Shown one piece after another: positions 26,125 through 34,504 of a stretch of 64,000 bases of DNA. A model generated the notes under the pieces. That model did not search any database. It saw only the letters and a list, made by a program, of their open reading frames with translations, and was not told where the DNA came from. Origin of the DNA: DAHUXD01 sp963805495. Lineage in GTDB: Bacteria; Acidobacteriota; Thermoanaerobaculia; UBA5066; Gp7-AA6. Numbering within the stretch: position 1 is the stretch's first letter; each line of letters starts with the position of its first letter. The translations under genes and the position numbers were made by a program. The DNA is taken from positions 1,674,001-1,738,000 of the forward strand of contig CAWDUQ010000002.1 in NCBI GenBank assembly GCA_963805495.1, read 5' to 3'.

Positions 26125-27366
26125 TCAGCGCCGGCGTGCGGCGCGACGCGCGGGCCGCTCCGGGGCTTCCGAGCGAGACGACGGGCGCGGGGACGCGGGT
26201 GTCGCGGGAAGAAGGTCCCGGACGACGTCCGGAAGGATCGTGTCGTCTTCAGTCATCAGGTACGCGCGGTGCACGACGTTTCGGAGCTCGCGCACGTTGC
26301 CGGGCCACGAATGCGCCTCGAGGACCTTCAACGCCGCCGGGTCCCAGGCCTTCACGCCGGCCTTCTCCTGCTCCTCGATGTGTCGCCGGAAGTGCTCCGC
26401 CAGGAGCGCGATGTCTTCGCGGCGCTCGGTGAGCGGCGGAAGGTCGATCGGAAACACGTTGAGCCGGTAGTAGAGGTCCTCGCGGAGCTTGCCCTCCTTG
26501 ATCGCCTCGAGCGGGTCGCGGTTGGTGGCCGACACGATGCGGAGATCGACGCGGATGTCCTGGGTTCCTCCGACACGGCGGAACGTCTTCGCCTCCAGGA
26601 CGCGCAGCAGCTTGACCTGAAGCTCGGCGCCCATTTCCGTGATCTCGTCGAGCAGGAGCGTTCCGCCGTCGGACTCCTCGAAGTAGCCGACTCGGCGCTT
26701 GTCGGCGCCGGTGAAGGAGCCGCGCTCGTGTCCGAAAAGCTCGCTCTCGATGAGGGTCGGCGAGATCGCTCCGCAGTTGAAGGCGACGAACGGCGCCGAG
26801 GCGCGGCGTGAAAGACGATGGATGGTCCGCGCCACGACCTCTTTGCCGCTCCCGCTCTGGCCGGTGATGAGGACGGGCGCCGTCGAACGCGCGACCCGCC
26901 GCACGGCCTCGAAGACACGGGCCATGGCGGCGGACTTTCCGATCATCTCCCCGAGCTTGCCCGTCTCCTGCAGCTCGGCACGAAGACTGTCGACTTCCGA
27001 CTCGAGTGTGCGCCGGGCCGCGAGACGCTGGAACACGACCTCGAGCTGCGCCGGTCGGATCGGCTTGAGAAGATAGTCGGAGACGCCGGCCCGCAACGCC
27101 TCGACCGCGCTGTCGAGAGAAGCCTGACCGGTGATCACGATGCCGTCCCGTTCGGGCGCCTCCTCGCGCGCCGCGCGGAAGACCTCGATCCCGTCGCCGT
27201 CCGGCAGATGCACGTCGACCATCAGCACGTCGGGCGAAAACTCCTCGATCGCGCGGGTCGCCTCGCCCGCGGTTCCAACGGCCCGGGTTTCGTGGCCCAT
27301 GTCCCGCACCGCGCTCTCGAGGCCCTTGCGGGTCGAGACGTCGTCTTCGACCATGAGAACTTTCAT
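26125..27366 (-). CDS. Sigma-54 activator response regulator lacking the DNA-binding domain
   Basis: 413 residues, ATG 27366. Receiver 1-120 with acceptor Asp51 (MVDVHLPDG). AAA+ domain with Walker A GQSGSGKE at 169-176, the loop GSFTGA at 216-221 (GAFTGA variant), Walker B LLLDEITEM and the WPGNVREL motif. After the AAA+ domain only a Pro/Ser/Arg-rich tail follows (ending ERPARRAARRR); the Fis-type HTH seen in PilR is absent and is not found past the stop. Such activators (for example H. pylori FlgR) act from solution without enhancer sites. The start overlaps the stop of 27363-27590 (ATGA). A candidate activator for the sigma-54 sites around it. Confidence 0.9.
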   Translation of the reverse strand: MKVLMVEDDVSTRKGLESAVRDMGHETRAVGTAGEATRAIEEFSPDVLMVDVHLPDGDGIEVFRAAREEAPERDGIVITGQASLDSAVEALRAGVSDYLLKPIRPAQLEVVFQRLAARRTLESEVDSLRAELQETGKLGEMIGKSAAMARVFEAVRRVARSTAPVLITGQSGSGKEVVARTIHRLSRRASAPFVAFNCGAISPTLIESELFGHERGSFTGADKRRVGYFEESDGGTLLLDEITEMGAELQVKLLRVLEAKTFRRVGGTQDIRVDLRIVSATNRDPLEAIKEGKLREDLYYRLNVFPIDLPPLTERREDIALLAEHFRRHIEEQEKAGVKAWDPAALKVLEAHSWPGNVRELRNVVHRAYLMTEDDTILPDVVRDLLPATPASPRPSSRSEAPERPARRAARRR

Positions 27367-27590
27367 GATTTCAGAATCGCCGCGCGACCGCGCTCGAAGA
27401 GATCGAAGGCCCGGTTGAGCTCCCGGCGCGCCGTGGACAGCGCATCGGCGGGGTCCTCGCCCCGCGCATGCAGGCGGACGGCCCGCTCGAGGTGGAGGGA
27501 TACTCCGGAGAGTGGTGTCGCGACGGCGTGAAAAAAGCGCCGCAGCACTTCCTCCCGATCGACACCGCCATTCTCCGGAAATTCCGTCAT
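27363..27590 (-). CDS. Tiny DHp-like protein (orphan phosphotransfer/dimerisation helix)
   Basis: 75 residues from ATG 27590. The segment RRFFHAVATPLSGVSLHLERAV resembles the first helix of a histidine-kinase DHp domain (a His followed a few residues later by TPL), and a second helix follows (STARRELNRAFDLFERGRA). No ATPase domain. Four-base overlap with the sigma-54 activator gene shows co-expression. It could be a phosphotransfer or docking partner of that regulator. The kinase likeness is by eye only. Confidence 0.6.
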   Translation of the reverse strand: MTEFPENGGVDREEVLRRFFHAVATPLSGVSLHLERAVRLHARGEDPADALSTARRELNRAFDLFERGRAAILKS

Positions 27591-27594
27591 GGTT

Positions 27595-27610
27595 AGGCAC
27601 CCTTTGTGCA
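27595..27610 (+). promoter_or_regulatory. Sigma-54-like promoter of hybrid kinase 27630
   Basis: AGGCACCCTTTGTGCA: 8 of 11 positions. Its -12 element covers the GTG at 27606, arguing that translation starts at ATG 27630. Confidence 0.55.
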
Positions 27611-27629
27611 TGAACTGAGGCTCGATCCT

Positions 27630-30503
27630 ATGACAGAACCAGCCTCTCTGTCCGTCTCATCGGTGGGGCCGACCCGCCGGCCGACCCGAAACTCTCTGAA
27701 GGCGAGGATTCGGATCTACGCGGCGGCCGGGCTCCTGATCATCGGGGCCTGGCTCTACTACACCGTCAACGCGGTCCTGAACCTATACGACGCGACCGTC
27801 CAGATCGCCCGGTATACGGAGCTGCGCGAGCGGGTCACCGATGCGATCGGCTCGCTGCGCGAGTCCTCCGACAGCCTGGACCGGTACGCGCGGGAGGGCG
27901 AGGGCTACGACTTGTCCCAGCACTACGCGAGTCGGACCGAGCTGAAAACATCGATCGGCGCCATCCGCCGCCAGGCGCTGCCGGAGGGAAGCTCGGGCAA
28001 AGTCCGCCGGGTCGAGGCGGCCGAAACAGTGTATGCCGCGGCGGCCGAGCGCGCGATTGGCGCCCGCGCGGCCCGCCCGCCCGGGGACAGCCTGGCGGTC
28101 CGCGACAACCAGGCCCTTCCCGCGGCGGACGTCCTGAGGACCAACCTGGCCGAGCTCGAGCGCGACTTCGCCCGCGGACAGGCCTTCGGCGAGCTCCAGC
28201 TGCGAGGCAGCCGCGACGCGGCCACGACGGCTCTCGTCGTTCTCGCCGCCCTGATCATCATCGGCCTGCTCCTGCTCCTCTGGGACCTCAATCGCCGGGT
28301 TCTCGCTCCGTGCGTTGCGGCGTCCCGCGCCCTCGAGGATCTCGCGACGGGCCGCCCGGCGCCGCGTCTCTCCGACGCCTCGAACGACGAGATCGGAGAG
28401 CTCGGTTTCAACTACAACACGGCCGCGCGCCTGTTCCTCGAGCGCGGTCAGTCGCTCGAGGCCCGGGACATCGAGACCTCGGTCAACGCGGTGCTCGCCG
28501 CCGCGGCGACCGTCAACGATCTTGCGGGCTTCGGGACCCGCGTGCTCGACAAGGTCGTCGAGGTCACGGGAGCTTCGAGCGCCGTCCTCTACCTCGCCGA
28601 CGCCCGGGGCGACCTCGCGCCTGCCGTCTCCATCGGCGGCGACGAGGGATCCGGGCCCGCGAGCCGCGAGGAAGCCCGCCGCGCCATGCGGGAGCAGCGG
28701 ATGATCCAAGTCTCCGTCGATCCGCAGACCCCGACGGTCGACCTGTTCGACGGCCGTATCCTGCCCCGCGAGAGCGTGCACCTGCCCCTGATGTACTTCG
28801 GCCAGGCCTTCGGCGTGCTGGGCCTGGGGGCCGTGCGGCCCTTCTCCGACCGGGCCCGCAACACGCTCAACTCGATCGCTCCGAGTCTCGCCGTGGCCCT
28901 CGCCAACGCCTCGGCCAACGAGCGCCTGGCCGACCAGTCCCGCCGGCTCGCCGAGCAGAACGAGCTGCTCGAGGAGCAGCGCAGCCGGATCGCGGGAACG
29001 GCCCGCGAGCTCCAGCGCGCGTCGGCGCTCAAGGACCGGTTCCTCGCGGCCGTGTCCCACGAGCTGCGGACTCCGATGACGGTCATCATGGGATTCACCG
29101 GCACGCTCCTGCGCGGCAGCCAGGGCGCGCTCAACGACGCCCAGCGGGAGAGCCTCGAGCGGGTCCAGCGCAACGCCCGCCTGCTGCTCGGTCTCATCAA
29201 CGACGTCCTCGACATCTCGCGGATCGAGTCGGGCAAGGCCGAGGTCCGCCGCGAGGTCGTCTCCGTGGAGCAGCTCATCCGCCATGTCGCCGCCGACTTC
29301 GCGGAAACGGCGCACCGCAAGGGCCTGGCGCTGAAGACGGCCGTGTCCCCCGAGCTCGACTCGGTCGTCGGCGACGCTTCCAAGATGACCCAGGTCCTCG
29401 GCAACCTCGTCGGAAATTCGCTCAAGTTCACCGAAAGAGGGTTCGTCGAGATTCGCGCGGAGCCCCGGGGCGACAAGCGCTGGGCCCTCGTCGTGACCGA
29501 CTCGGGAATCGGGATCCCCGCCGAGGAGCACGATTCGATTTTCGCGGAGTTTCGGCAGGGCGAGTCCCGCTCCCACCAGGGGTACGGGGGAACGGGGCTC
29601 GGCCTGGCGATCGTCCGGAAGATCGTCCAGCTGCTCGGCGGGGCGATCTCCGTCCAGAGCGCCCCCGGGGAGGGCTCGACGTTCACCGTCAACCTTCCCC
29701 GCGAGCTGCCGGCCGAACCCGTTCTCGCAAGTACGGCGCGGCCGTTACCCCACGGCGCCGGGGAACGGCGCGTGCTCGTTGTGGACGACGACGCGCCCAC
29801 GCGCCGCCTCCTCCGGTACGAGCTGGAGCCCTACGGACTGACGGTCCTCGAGGCGCCGGACGGCCGTGAGGCGCTGGAAATCGCGCGCGATCAGTCACCG
29901 GACGCGATCCTTCTCGACGTGGTCATGCCGCGCCTGGATGGATGGAGTACGCTGCGCGCGCTCAAGGAGTCCCCGGCCACGCGGTCGATTCCCGTGATCG
30001 TGCACTCGGTCGTCGACAACCGCGCCTTCGGCTTCGGCCTCGGGGCCGTCGACCACCTCGTCAAGCCGGTATCGGGCGCTGACCTGCGCGAGGCGCTGGC
30101 CCGGGTCGGACTGAACCGCCGCTCGCACCTGCTCGTCGTGGATGATGATGCCGACGTTCGGGATCTTCTCCGAAATGAGCTGTCGGCGTCCGGATACCGC
30201 GTCGAGACCACGTCCGACGGGGCGCAGGCCCTCGCGTTCCTGCAACGGGAACGGCCCGCGGCCGTCGTTCTCGATCTTTTGATGCCCGAGCCGGACGGCT
30301 TCGAGGTGCTCTACCGCATGCGGGAAGACTCCGCGCTGCGTTCGATCCCCGTCATCGTCCTGACGGGGAAGGATCTGTCCTCCGAGGACGAGAAGCGCCT
30401 GGCCGGCTCCGCCCAGCGCATTCTTCGCAAAGGTGCCGACATGGCGCGTCTGGTGCGCGACGTTCTCCTGTCCGTGGGAGCGCGGGTGCAGGCTCAGGAT
30501 TGA
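27630..30503 (+). CDS. Hybrid sensor kinase: TM-HAMP-GAF-HisKA-HATPase-REC-REC
   Basis: 957 residues. Two membrane helices (about 30-50 and 198-220) around a helical periplasmic domain, HAMP (about 220-275), GAF (about 290-430), a coiled coil, HisKA with His477 (VSHELRTPMTV), HATPase_c with GYGGTGLGLAIV, then two receivers with Asp763 (LLDVVMPRLDG) and Asp882 (LDLLMPEPDG). ATG 27630 has GAGG upstream; GTG 27606 lies inside the likely promoter. Divergent from the DHp-like/sigma-54 activator operon and followed by another hybrid kinase, so the four genes probably form one signalling module. Confidence 0.92.
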   Translation: MTEPASLSVSSVGPTRRPTRNSLKARIRIYAAAGLLIIGAWLYYTVNAVLNLYDATVQIARYTELRERVTDAIGSLRESSDSLDRYAREGEGYDLSQHYASRTELKTSIGAIRRQALPEGSSGKVRRVEAAETVYAAAAERAIGARAARPPGDSLAVRDNQALPAADVLRTNLAELERDFARGQAFGELQLRGSRDAATTALVVLAALIIIGLLLLLWDLNRRVLAPCVAASRALEDLATGRPAPRLSDASNDEIGELGFNYNTAARLFLERGQSLEARDIETSVNAVLAAAATVNDLAGFGTRVLDKVVEVTGASSAVLYLADARGDLAPAVSIGGDEGSGPASREEARRAMREQRMIQVSVDPQTPTVDLFDGRILPRESVHLPLMYFGQAFGVLGLGAVRPFSDRARNTLNSIAPSLAVALANASANERLADQSRRLAEQNELLEEQRSRIAGTARELQRASALKDRFLAAVSHELRTPMTVIMGFTGTLLRGSQGALNDAQRESLERVQRNARLLLGLINDVLDISRIESGKAEVRREVVSVEQLIRHVAADFAETAHRKGLALKTAVSPELDSVVGDASKMTQVLGNLVGNSLKFTERGFVEIRAEPRGDKRWALVVTDSGIGIPAEEHDSIFAEFRQGESRSHQGYGGTGLGLAIVRKIVQLLGGAISVQSAPGEGSTFTVNLPRELPAEPVLASTARPLPHGAGERRVLVVDDDAPTRRLLRYELEPYGLTVLEAPDGREALEIARDQSPDAILLDVVMPRLDGWSTLRALKESPATRSIPVIVHSVVDNRAFGFGLGAVDHLVKPVSGADLREALARVGLNRRSHLLVVDDDADVRDLLRNELSASGYRVETTSDGAQALAFLQRERPAAVVLDLLMPEPDGFEVLYRMREDSALRSIPVIVLTGKDLSSEDEKRLAGSAQRILRKGADMARLVRDVLLSVGARVQAQD

Positions 30504-30529
30504 CGGCGGCGAGAAAGCGAAGAGCGACC

Positions 30530-32533
30530 ATGGCCCGCATACTCATTGCCGAGGACTCGCCCGACATCCGGGCTCTCATCCAGATGCTGCTCGAGACCGA
30601 GGGACACGAAGTCCGTTCGGTCACCGACGGCCGCGCCGCCGTGGACGCGGTCCGGCTGGCGAAGCCCGACCTGGTCCTCATGGACTTGTCGCTTCCACTG
30701 CTCTCCGGGTGGGAAGCCACGCGCGAGATCCGGTCCGACCCGGACTGCAACGCGATCCCGATCCTGGCCGTGACCGCGCACGCGATGCAAGGCGACCGCG
30801 AACGTGCTCTCGCCGCCGGCTGCGACGGTTTCATTCCCAAGCCGATCAACGAGGAGACCTTCGCCTCGCGGGTGCTCTCGTTTCTCGACATCCGCCGCGA
30901 CCGACTCGCCGCAACCCCCGGAAACGCGGCCCGGATCGCGCCCGGCCGGGTGCTCGTCGTCGACGACCAGCCGGAGGTCGCCGAGCTCATGCGGGCGGAC
31001 CTGGCCGCCGACGGCCACGACGTGACGGTTTCGAACGGAGTCGCATCGGCGGCCGTCCGGATTCAGGGCGACGAGCCCTACGATCTTGCGGTCGTCGACG
31101 TGATGCTCGGGACCGATTCGGGCTACGCCCTCGCACAGCGCATCTCGGCGACGTCCCCCGAATACGTACCGATCCTGCTCGTCACCGCGGGGACGATCGA
31201 CCGGGAGCGCGGATTCGCGTCCGGGGCGGACGATTTCATCGGCAAGCCCATCGAGACCCACGAGTTGCGTGCCCGCGCCCGGTCGCTCATCCGCGTGGGG
31301 CGCGCCATCCGGGACCAGCGTCGGGCCGGCCGGGAGCGGTCCGCGGCGTACCGAAAGCTCGAAGAACTCGACCGCCTGAAGTCGGACTTCCTCTCGACCG
31401 TCTCCCACGAGCTGCGCACGCCGCTCAACACGATCATCCTCCTCGCGCACCAGATCGAGAAGGACCCGTCGGGCAGCAACGGCGGTTCGGAGCGACGGGC
31501 GCGCGACGTCCGCATCATGCGCGGGGCCGCGGAGTCCCTGCGCCAGATGATCGACAACATCCTCGACCTCGCCAAGCTCGAGGCCGGTCAGCAGGCTCTG
31601 CATCCGCAGAACGTGGTCGTCGCCGAGCTGCTGCAGGAGTGCATGGGACTGCTCGAACCCCATGCCCGCGAGAAGGGGCTCGCGCTCGAGCTCGAAACGG
31701 ACCCGGCGCTGCCGGCGGCCGCAAGTCTCGACCGTGAGAAAGTGTCCCGCGTCCTCGTCAACCTCCTCTCGAATGCCGTGAAGTACACCGCGAGCGGACG
31801 GGTCGTGCTCTCCGCGCGCCCCTTCCAGGGCTCCCTCAACTTCGAGGTGCGCGACACGGGCGCGGGCATTCCGCAGAACCTGATCGCGAAGGCATTCGAG
31901 CCCTTTCAGCAGATCCGGACGCGGACCGGTGAAACGCCGCGCGGAACCGGCCTCGGCCTCTCGATCGCCAAGCAGCTGGTTCAGCTCATGGGGGGCGACC
32001 TCATCCTCGAAAGCCGCGAGGGAGAGGGGACGACGGTGAAGTTCACGCTGTCGGAACTTCCGGCCGCCGGCGCGGCGCCGGGCGGAGACGACACACGACC
32101 CCCCACGTCGGCTTCACTTCCGCTCATCGGCGGCCGCCGGCCCTCTGTCCTCGTCGTCGAGGACGATGAAGCCTCCCGCTACGGCATGCGGGCCCTGCTC
32201 GAGTCCGAAGGCTACGACGTGCGCGCGGCGGAGAGCCTTCGGGAGGCGGAGGAGGCGCTCGCCCGGAGCCCTTCCGACGTCGTCCTGCTGGACGTCACGC
32301 TCCCGGACGGCGACGGCGCCGTCTGGATGCAGCAGCGGACCGGCCGGAGCGACGCGATGCCGGCCGTCGTGGCCCTCACCGGGGTGACGGCCGACGAAGA
32401 CACCCGCCGGATCCGGGAATCGGGCGTTCAGAAAATCCTGGCGAAGCCCGTCAACGTGACGCAGCTCCTGCTCGCCCTCAAGGAGGTGGTCGAGTCGAAG
32501 GCGGCCCCGGAGCGGCCACGCCCTTCGCGCTGA
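30530..32533 (+). CDS. Soluble hybrid kinase REC-REC-HisKA-HATPase-REC
   Basis: 667 residues from ATG 30530 (an in-frame TTG at 30500 overlaps the previous stop). No membrane helix. Two N-terminal receivers, Asp52 (LMDLSLPLLSG) and Asp190 (VVDVMLGTDSG); HisKA with His293 (VSHELRTPLNT); HATPase_c (DTGAGIPQN, GTGLGLSIA); third receiver with Asp588 (LLDVTLPDGDG). It is downstream of the membrane hybrid kinase with a 26-base gap, probably co-transcribed, and may receive phosphate from it. Confidence 0.93.
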   Translation: MARILIAEDSPDIRALIQMLLETEGHEVRSVTDGRAAVDAVRLAKPDLVLMDLSLPLLSGWEATREIRSDPDCNAIPILAVTAHAMQGDRERALAAGCDGFIPKPINEETFASRVLSFLDIRRDRLAATPGNAARIAPGRVLVVDDQPEVAELMRADLAADGHDVTVSNGVASAAVRIQGDEPYDLAVVDVMLGTDSGYALAQRISATSPEYVPILLVTAGTIDRERGFASGADDFIGKPIETHELRARARSLIRVGRAIRDQRRAGRERSAAYRKLEELDRLKSDFLSTVSHELRTPLNTIILLAHQIEKDPSGSNGGSERRARDVRIMRGAAESLRQMIDNILDLAKLEAGQQALHPQNVVVAELLQECMGLLEPHAREKGLALELETDPALPAAASLDREKVSRVLVNLLSNAVKYTASGRVVLSARPFQGSLNFEVRDTGAGIPQNLIAKAFEPFQQIRTRTGETPRGTGLGLSIAKQLVQLMGGDLILESREGEGTTVKFTLSELPAAGAAPGGDDTRPPTSASLPLIGGRRPSVLVVEDDEASRYGMRALLESEGYDVRAAESLREAEEALARSPSDVVLLDVTLPDGDGAVWMQQRTGRSDAMPAVVALTGVTADEDTRRIRESGVQKILAKPVNVTQLLLALKEVVESKAAPERPRPSR

Positions 32534-32559
32534 AACCGGGCCCGCGTCGGAGCTCGGTA

Positions 32560-32721
32560 TCAGGCCGCGAGATTGTCGACCATGGCGAGCCCGAGAATCA
32601 GGAAGACGACGAAGAGAAATGCGAAGCCGATCGCCAGGATCTTGCCGAGGGCGAAAGGCACGAAGAGGAGCCCGATCAGCGCGAGCACCAGGCTCGTGAG
32701 CGCCAGACGCAGCAGAGCCAT
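32560..32721 (-). CDS. DUF1328-like tiny membrane protein
   Basis: 53 residues, ATG 32721 with GAGGATC upstream. Two hydrophobic stretches (LALTSLVLALIGLLFVPFAL and ILAIGFAFLFVVFLILGLAM) ending VDNLAA; architecture and length like DUF1328 and the protein at 17881-18060. No clear own promoter; a hairpin lies upstream at 32750-32773. Confidence 0.7.
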   Translation of the reverse strand: MALLRLALTSLVLALIGLLFVPFALGKILAIGFAFLFVVFLILGLAMVDNLAA

Positions 32722-32749
32722 TTTGATCCTCGATTCCAGTGCGAGAGGC

Positions 32750-32773
32750 CCGGCGCCCGGAATTGGGCGCCGG
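32750..32773 (-). terminator. Hairpin between 32809-33453 gene and tiny membrane protein
   Basis: CCGGCGCCC, GGAATT, GGGCGCCGG: a perfect 9-bp stem. No U-run; may allow read-through into the 32560 gene. Confidence 0.55.
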
Positions 32774-32808
32774 CCCCCGCGGATCCGTCGTCTCCGCGCC
32801 GGAAGCCG

Positions 32809-33453
32809 CTAGCTGCGTCCGGTGTACGGCTCGACCGTTGTCACCTTGTTGCCGCCCGGAGTCTTCGTGTACGTCACTTTGACGCGCTCCCCGACCGAGA
32901 CCGAGCCCTGCACCGAGGCATGCTCGTCGAGATCGAAGGCGAAATCTTCGTCTCCGGGGCCCACGACCTTGATCTTCTTCCCGGGCTCGAAGTCCTTGAC
33001 CGTGCCGATCACGACCTCGCGCTTCGTCTTGATGTCGGGACCCGGAACCGACTGGCGGGTGGTCGTCTCCATGTGGGCCCGGGGCGCCGCCATCGCACTC
33101 TGGGCGTTGGCGGAGGCGGCCGAAATCACGGAAACCCTCTCCACGCCGTCCGGTCCCTTCCTGTACCCGACTTTCGCCGGCTGGCCGACGACGATCGTGC
33201 CCTGGACGCGGGCATTTTCGTCGAGGTCGAAGCTGTACTTCTTGTCGCCCGGGCCGAGGATTTCGATCTCCTTGCCCGGTTCGTAGTCCTTGACCGTTCC
33301 CGTGACCCACTCCGTCGTCGTCTTCACGTTCGGCCCGGGGCCCGTCTGCTTCGTGGTCGTCTCGACGTGCGTCCGATCCTGGGCCGGCACCGCCGTCACG
33401 CCCACTAGAACTCCCAGTGCGGTCACCGCCGCTCTCCAAAGTGTCGTCTTCAT
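32809..33453 (-). CDS. Exported protein with two tandem copies of a small beta domain
   Basis: 214 residues, ATG 33453. Signal peptide to about 25. The mature part is an internal duplication of about 80 residues: copy 1 TGTVKDYEPGKEIEILGPGD and SFDLDENARVQGTIVVGQPA; copy 2 IGTVKDFEPGKKIKVVGPGD and AFDLDEHASVQGSVSVGERV. Each resembles a DUF5666/OB-like barrel. Periplasmic or surface-associated, function unknown. Own sigma-54-like promoter. Confidence 0.78.
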   Translation of the reverse strand: MKTTLWRAAVTALGVLVGVTAVPAQDRTHVETTTKQTGPGPNVKTTTEWVTGTVKDYEPGKEIEILGPGDKKYSFDLDENARVQGTIVVGQPAKVGYRKGPDGVERVSVISAASANAQSAMAAPRAHMETTTRQSVPGPDIKTKREVVIGTVKDFEPGKKIKVVGPGDEDFAFDLDEHASVQGSVSVGERVKVTYTKTPGGNKVTTVEPYTGRS

Positions 33454-33496
33454 CCTGGTCCTCCAATCGGCCCGACATTGGGCCGCGTAATGACTG

Positions 33497-33512
33497 TTCA
33501 AGAAGCGTGCCG
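33497..33512 (-). promoter_or_regulatory. Sigma-54 promoter of 32809-33453 gene
   Basis: Minus strand CGGCACGCTTCTTGAA: 9 of 11 positions (TTGA for TTGC), 43 bases before the ATG. Confidence 0.6.
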
Positions 33513-33515
33513 TCC

Positions 33516-34385
33516 TCAGCCGGCCTGTCGACGGCCTCCCGCCGGTGACGGGAACGCCGCCCGAAGCGGCCGCGCCCTCTCGACGAGGAACCGCGTCGCC
33601 TGCCGGATGACCGCCCCGTCGCCGACGATGCGATGGTGTCCGAGCCCCCGGGTCACGACGATCCGGGTCTCCGGCCAGGCCCGGGAAATCGCGAGGCCTT
33701 CCCGGACGGGTACGCGCGTGTCGCCCCGGTCGTGGAAAACGAGCACCGGAATTCCCGGCCAGCATTCGGGGCGATGAAGCTCGGGAAGCCGTCCCAGGCG
33801 GCGCTCGAGGTGCGCTTCCATCCTGGCCCTCGCCTCCGGGTGGAGGTGCACGTACCGGGCGAACCGCCTCGGATAGCTGGGCGTCTCCGACGGCGGCGCC
33901 AGGAGGACGGCGGCCCGCACGGTTCCTCCCGGCGCCGAGGCCAGCACGGACGCCGCGGCGCCGAGCGAATGCCCGATCGTCGCGACCGGCGAGACGAGGC
34001 GGGCCACTTCTCGAAAGGCCTCGACGAATTCCCGCAGGGATGAGAGGCGTCCCGTCGACAGGCCGTGGCCGGGAGCGTCGAAGGCCGTCACTCCGAATCC
34101 GGCCGCGAGCAGCTCCGGAAGAAAAGGACTCAACCGCCCGGCATGCGAGCCCCATCCGTGCGCCAGCAGAACGCGGGGACCCTCGCCCCACTGCCAGATT
34201 GCGATGTCGCCCTTGCGCGTCCGAAGCCGCGAAGCCGCCGCCGACTCGAGCGCCCTCGTCTCCGCGCGCGTCGGCCGGAACCGCGGCGGACTCTGGAACG
34301 CCATCGCCGCGCATGCACCGCCGGCGGCGGTGGAGAGGCGGGAGATCGAACCCAGGACCAGCCGCGCGATCGCTGCGCGATCCAT
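33516..34385 (-). CDS. Alpha/beta hydrolase
   Basis: 289 residues from ATG 34385. Oxyanion motif VLLAHGWGSHAG, DAPGHGLSTG, nucleophile elbow IGHSLGAAA, a late Asp (DRGDTRVP) and the catalytic His (RGLGHHRIV) give a full triad. An N-terminal helix (about 1-40) precedes the domain. Serine hydrolase with unknown substrate. Divergent from the Gfo/Idh/MocA gene. Confidence 0.88.
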   Translation of the reverse strand: MDRAAIARLVLGSISRLSTAAGGACAAMAFQSPPRFRPTRAETRALESAAASRLRTRKGDIAIWQWGEGPRVLLAHGWGSHAGRLSPFLPELLAAGFGVTAFDAPGHGLSTGRLSSLREFVEAFREVARLVSPVATIGHSLGAAASVLASAPGGTVRAAVLLAPPSETPSYPRRFARYVHLHPEARARMEAHLERRLGRLPELHRPECWPGIPVLVFHDRGDTRVPVREGLAISRAWPETRIVVTRGLGHHRIVGDGAVIRQATRFLVERARPLRAAFPSPAGGRRQAG

Positions 34386-34466
34386 CGTCCGCCGTCTCCA
34401 GGCCCAGGGAAGTCTTGCAATCTCGCTGCGCACGGCATCGATGCTCTGCGATTTTCGCGCCAGCGC

Positions 34467-34482
34467 TGGAATGCGCCTTGCA
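34467..34482 (+). promoter_or_regulatory. Sigma-54-like promoter of oxidoreductase gene
   Basis: TGGAATGCGCCTTGCA: 9 of 11 positions, 22 bases before ATG 34505. Confidence 0.55.
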
Positions 34483-34504
34483 AGCCGCTCCGACGGGAGG
34501 GCCC

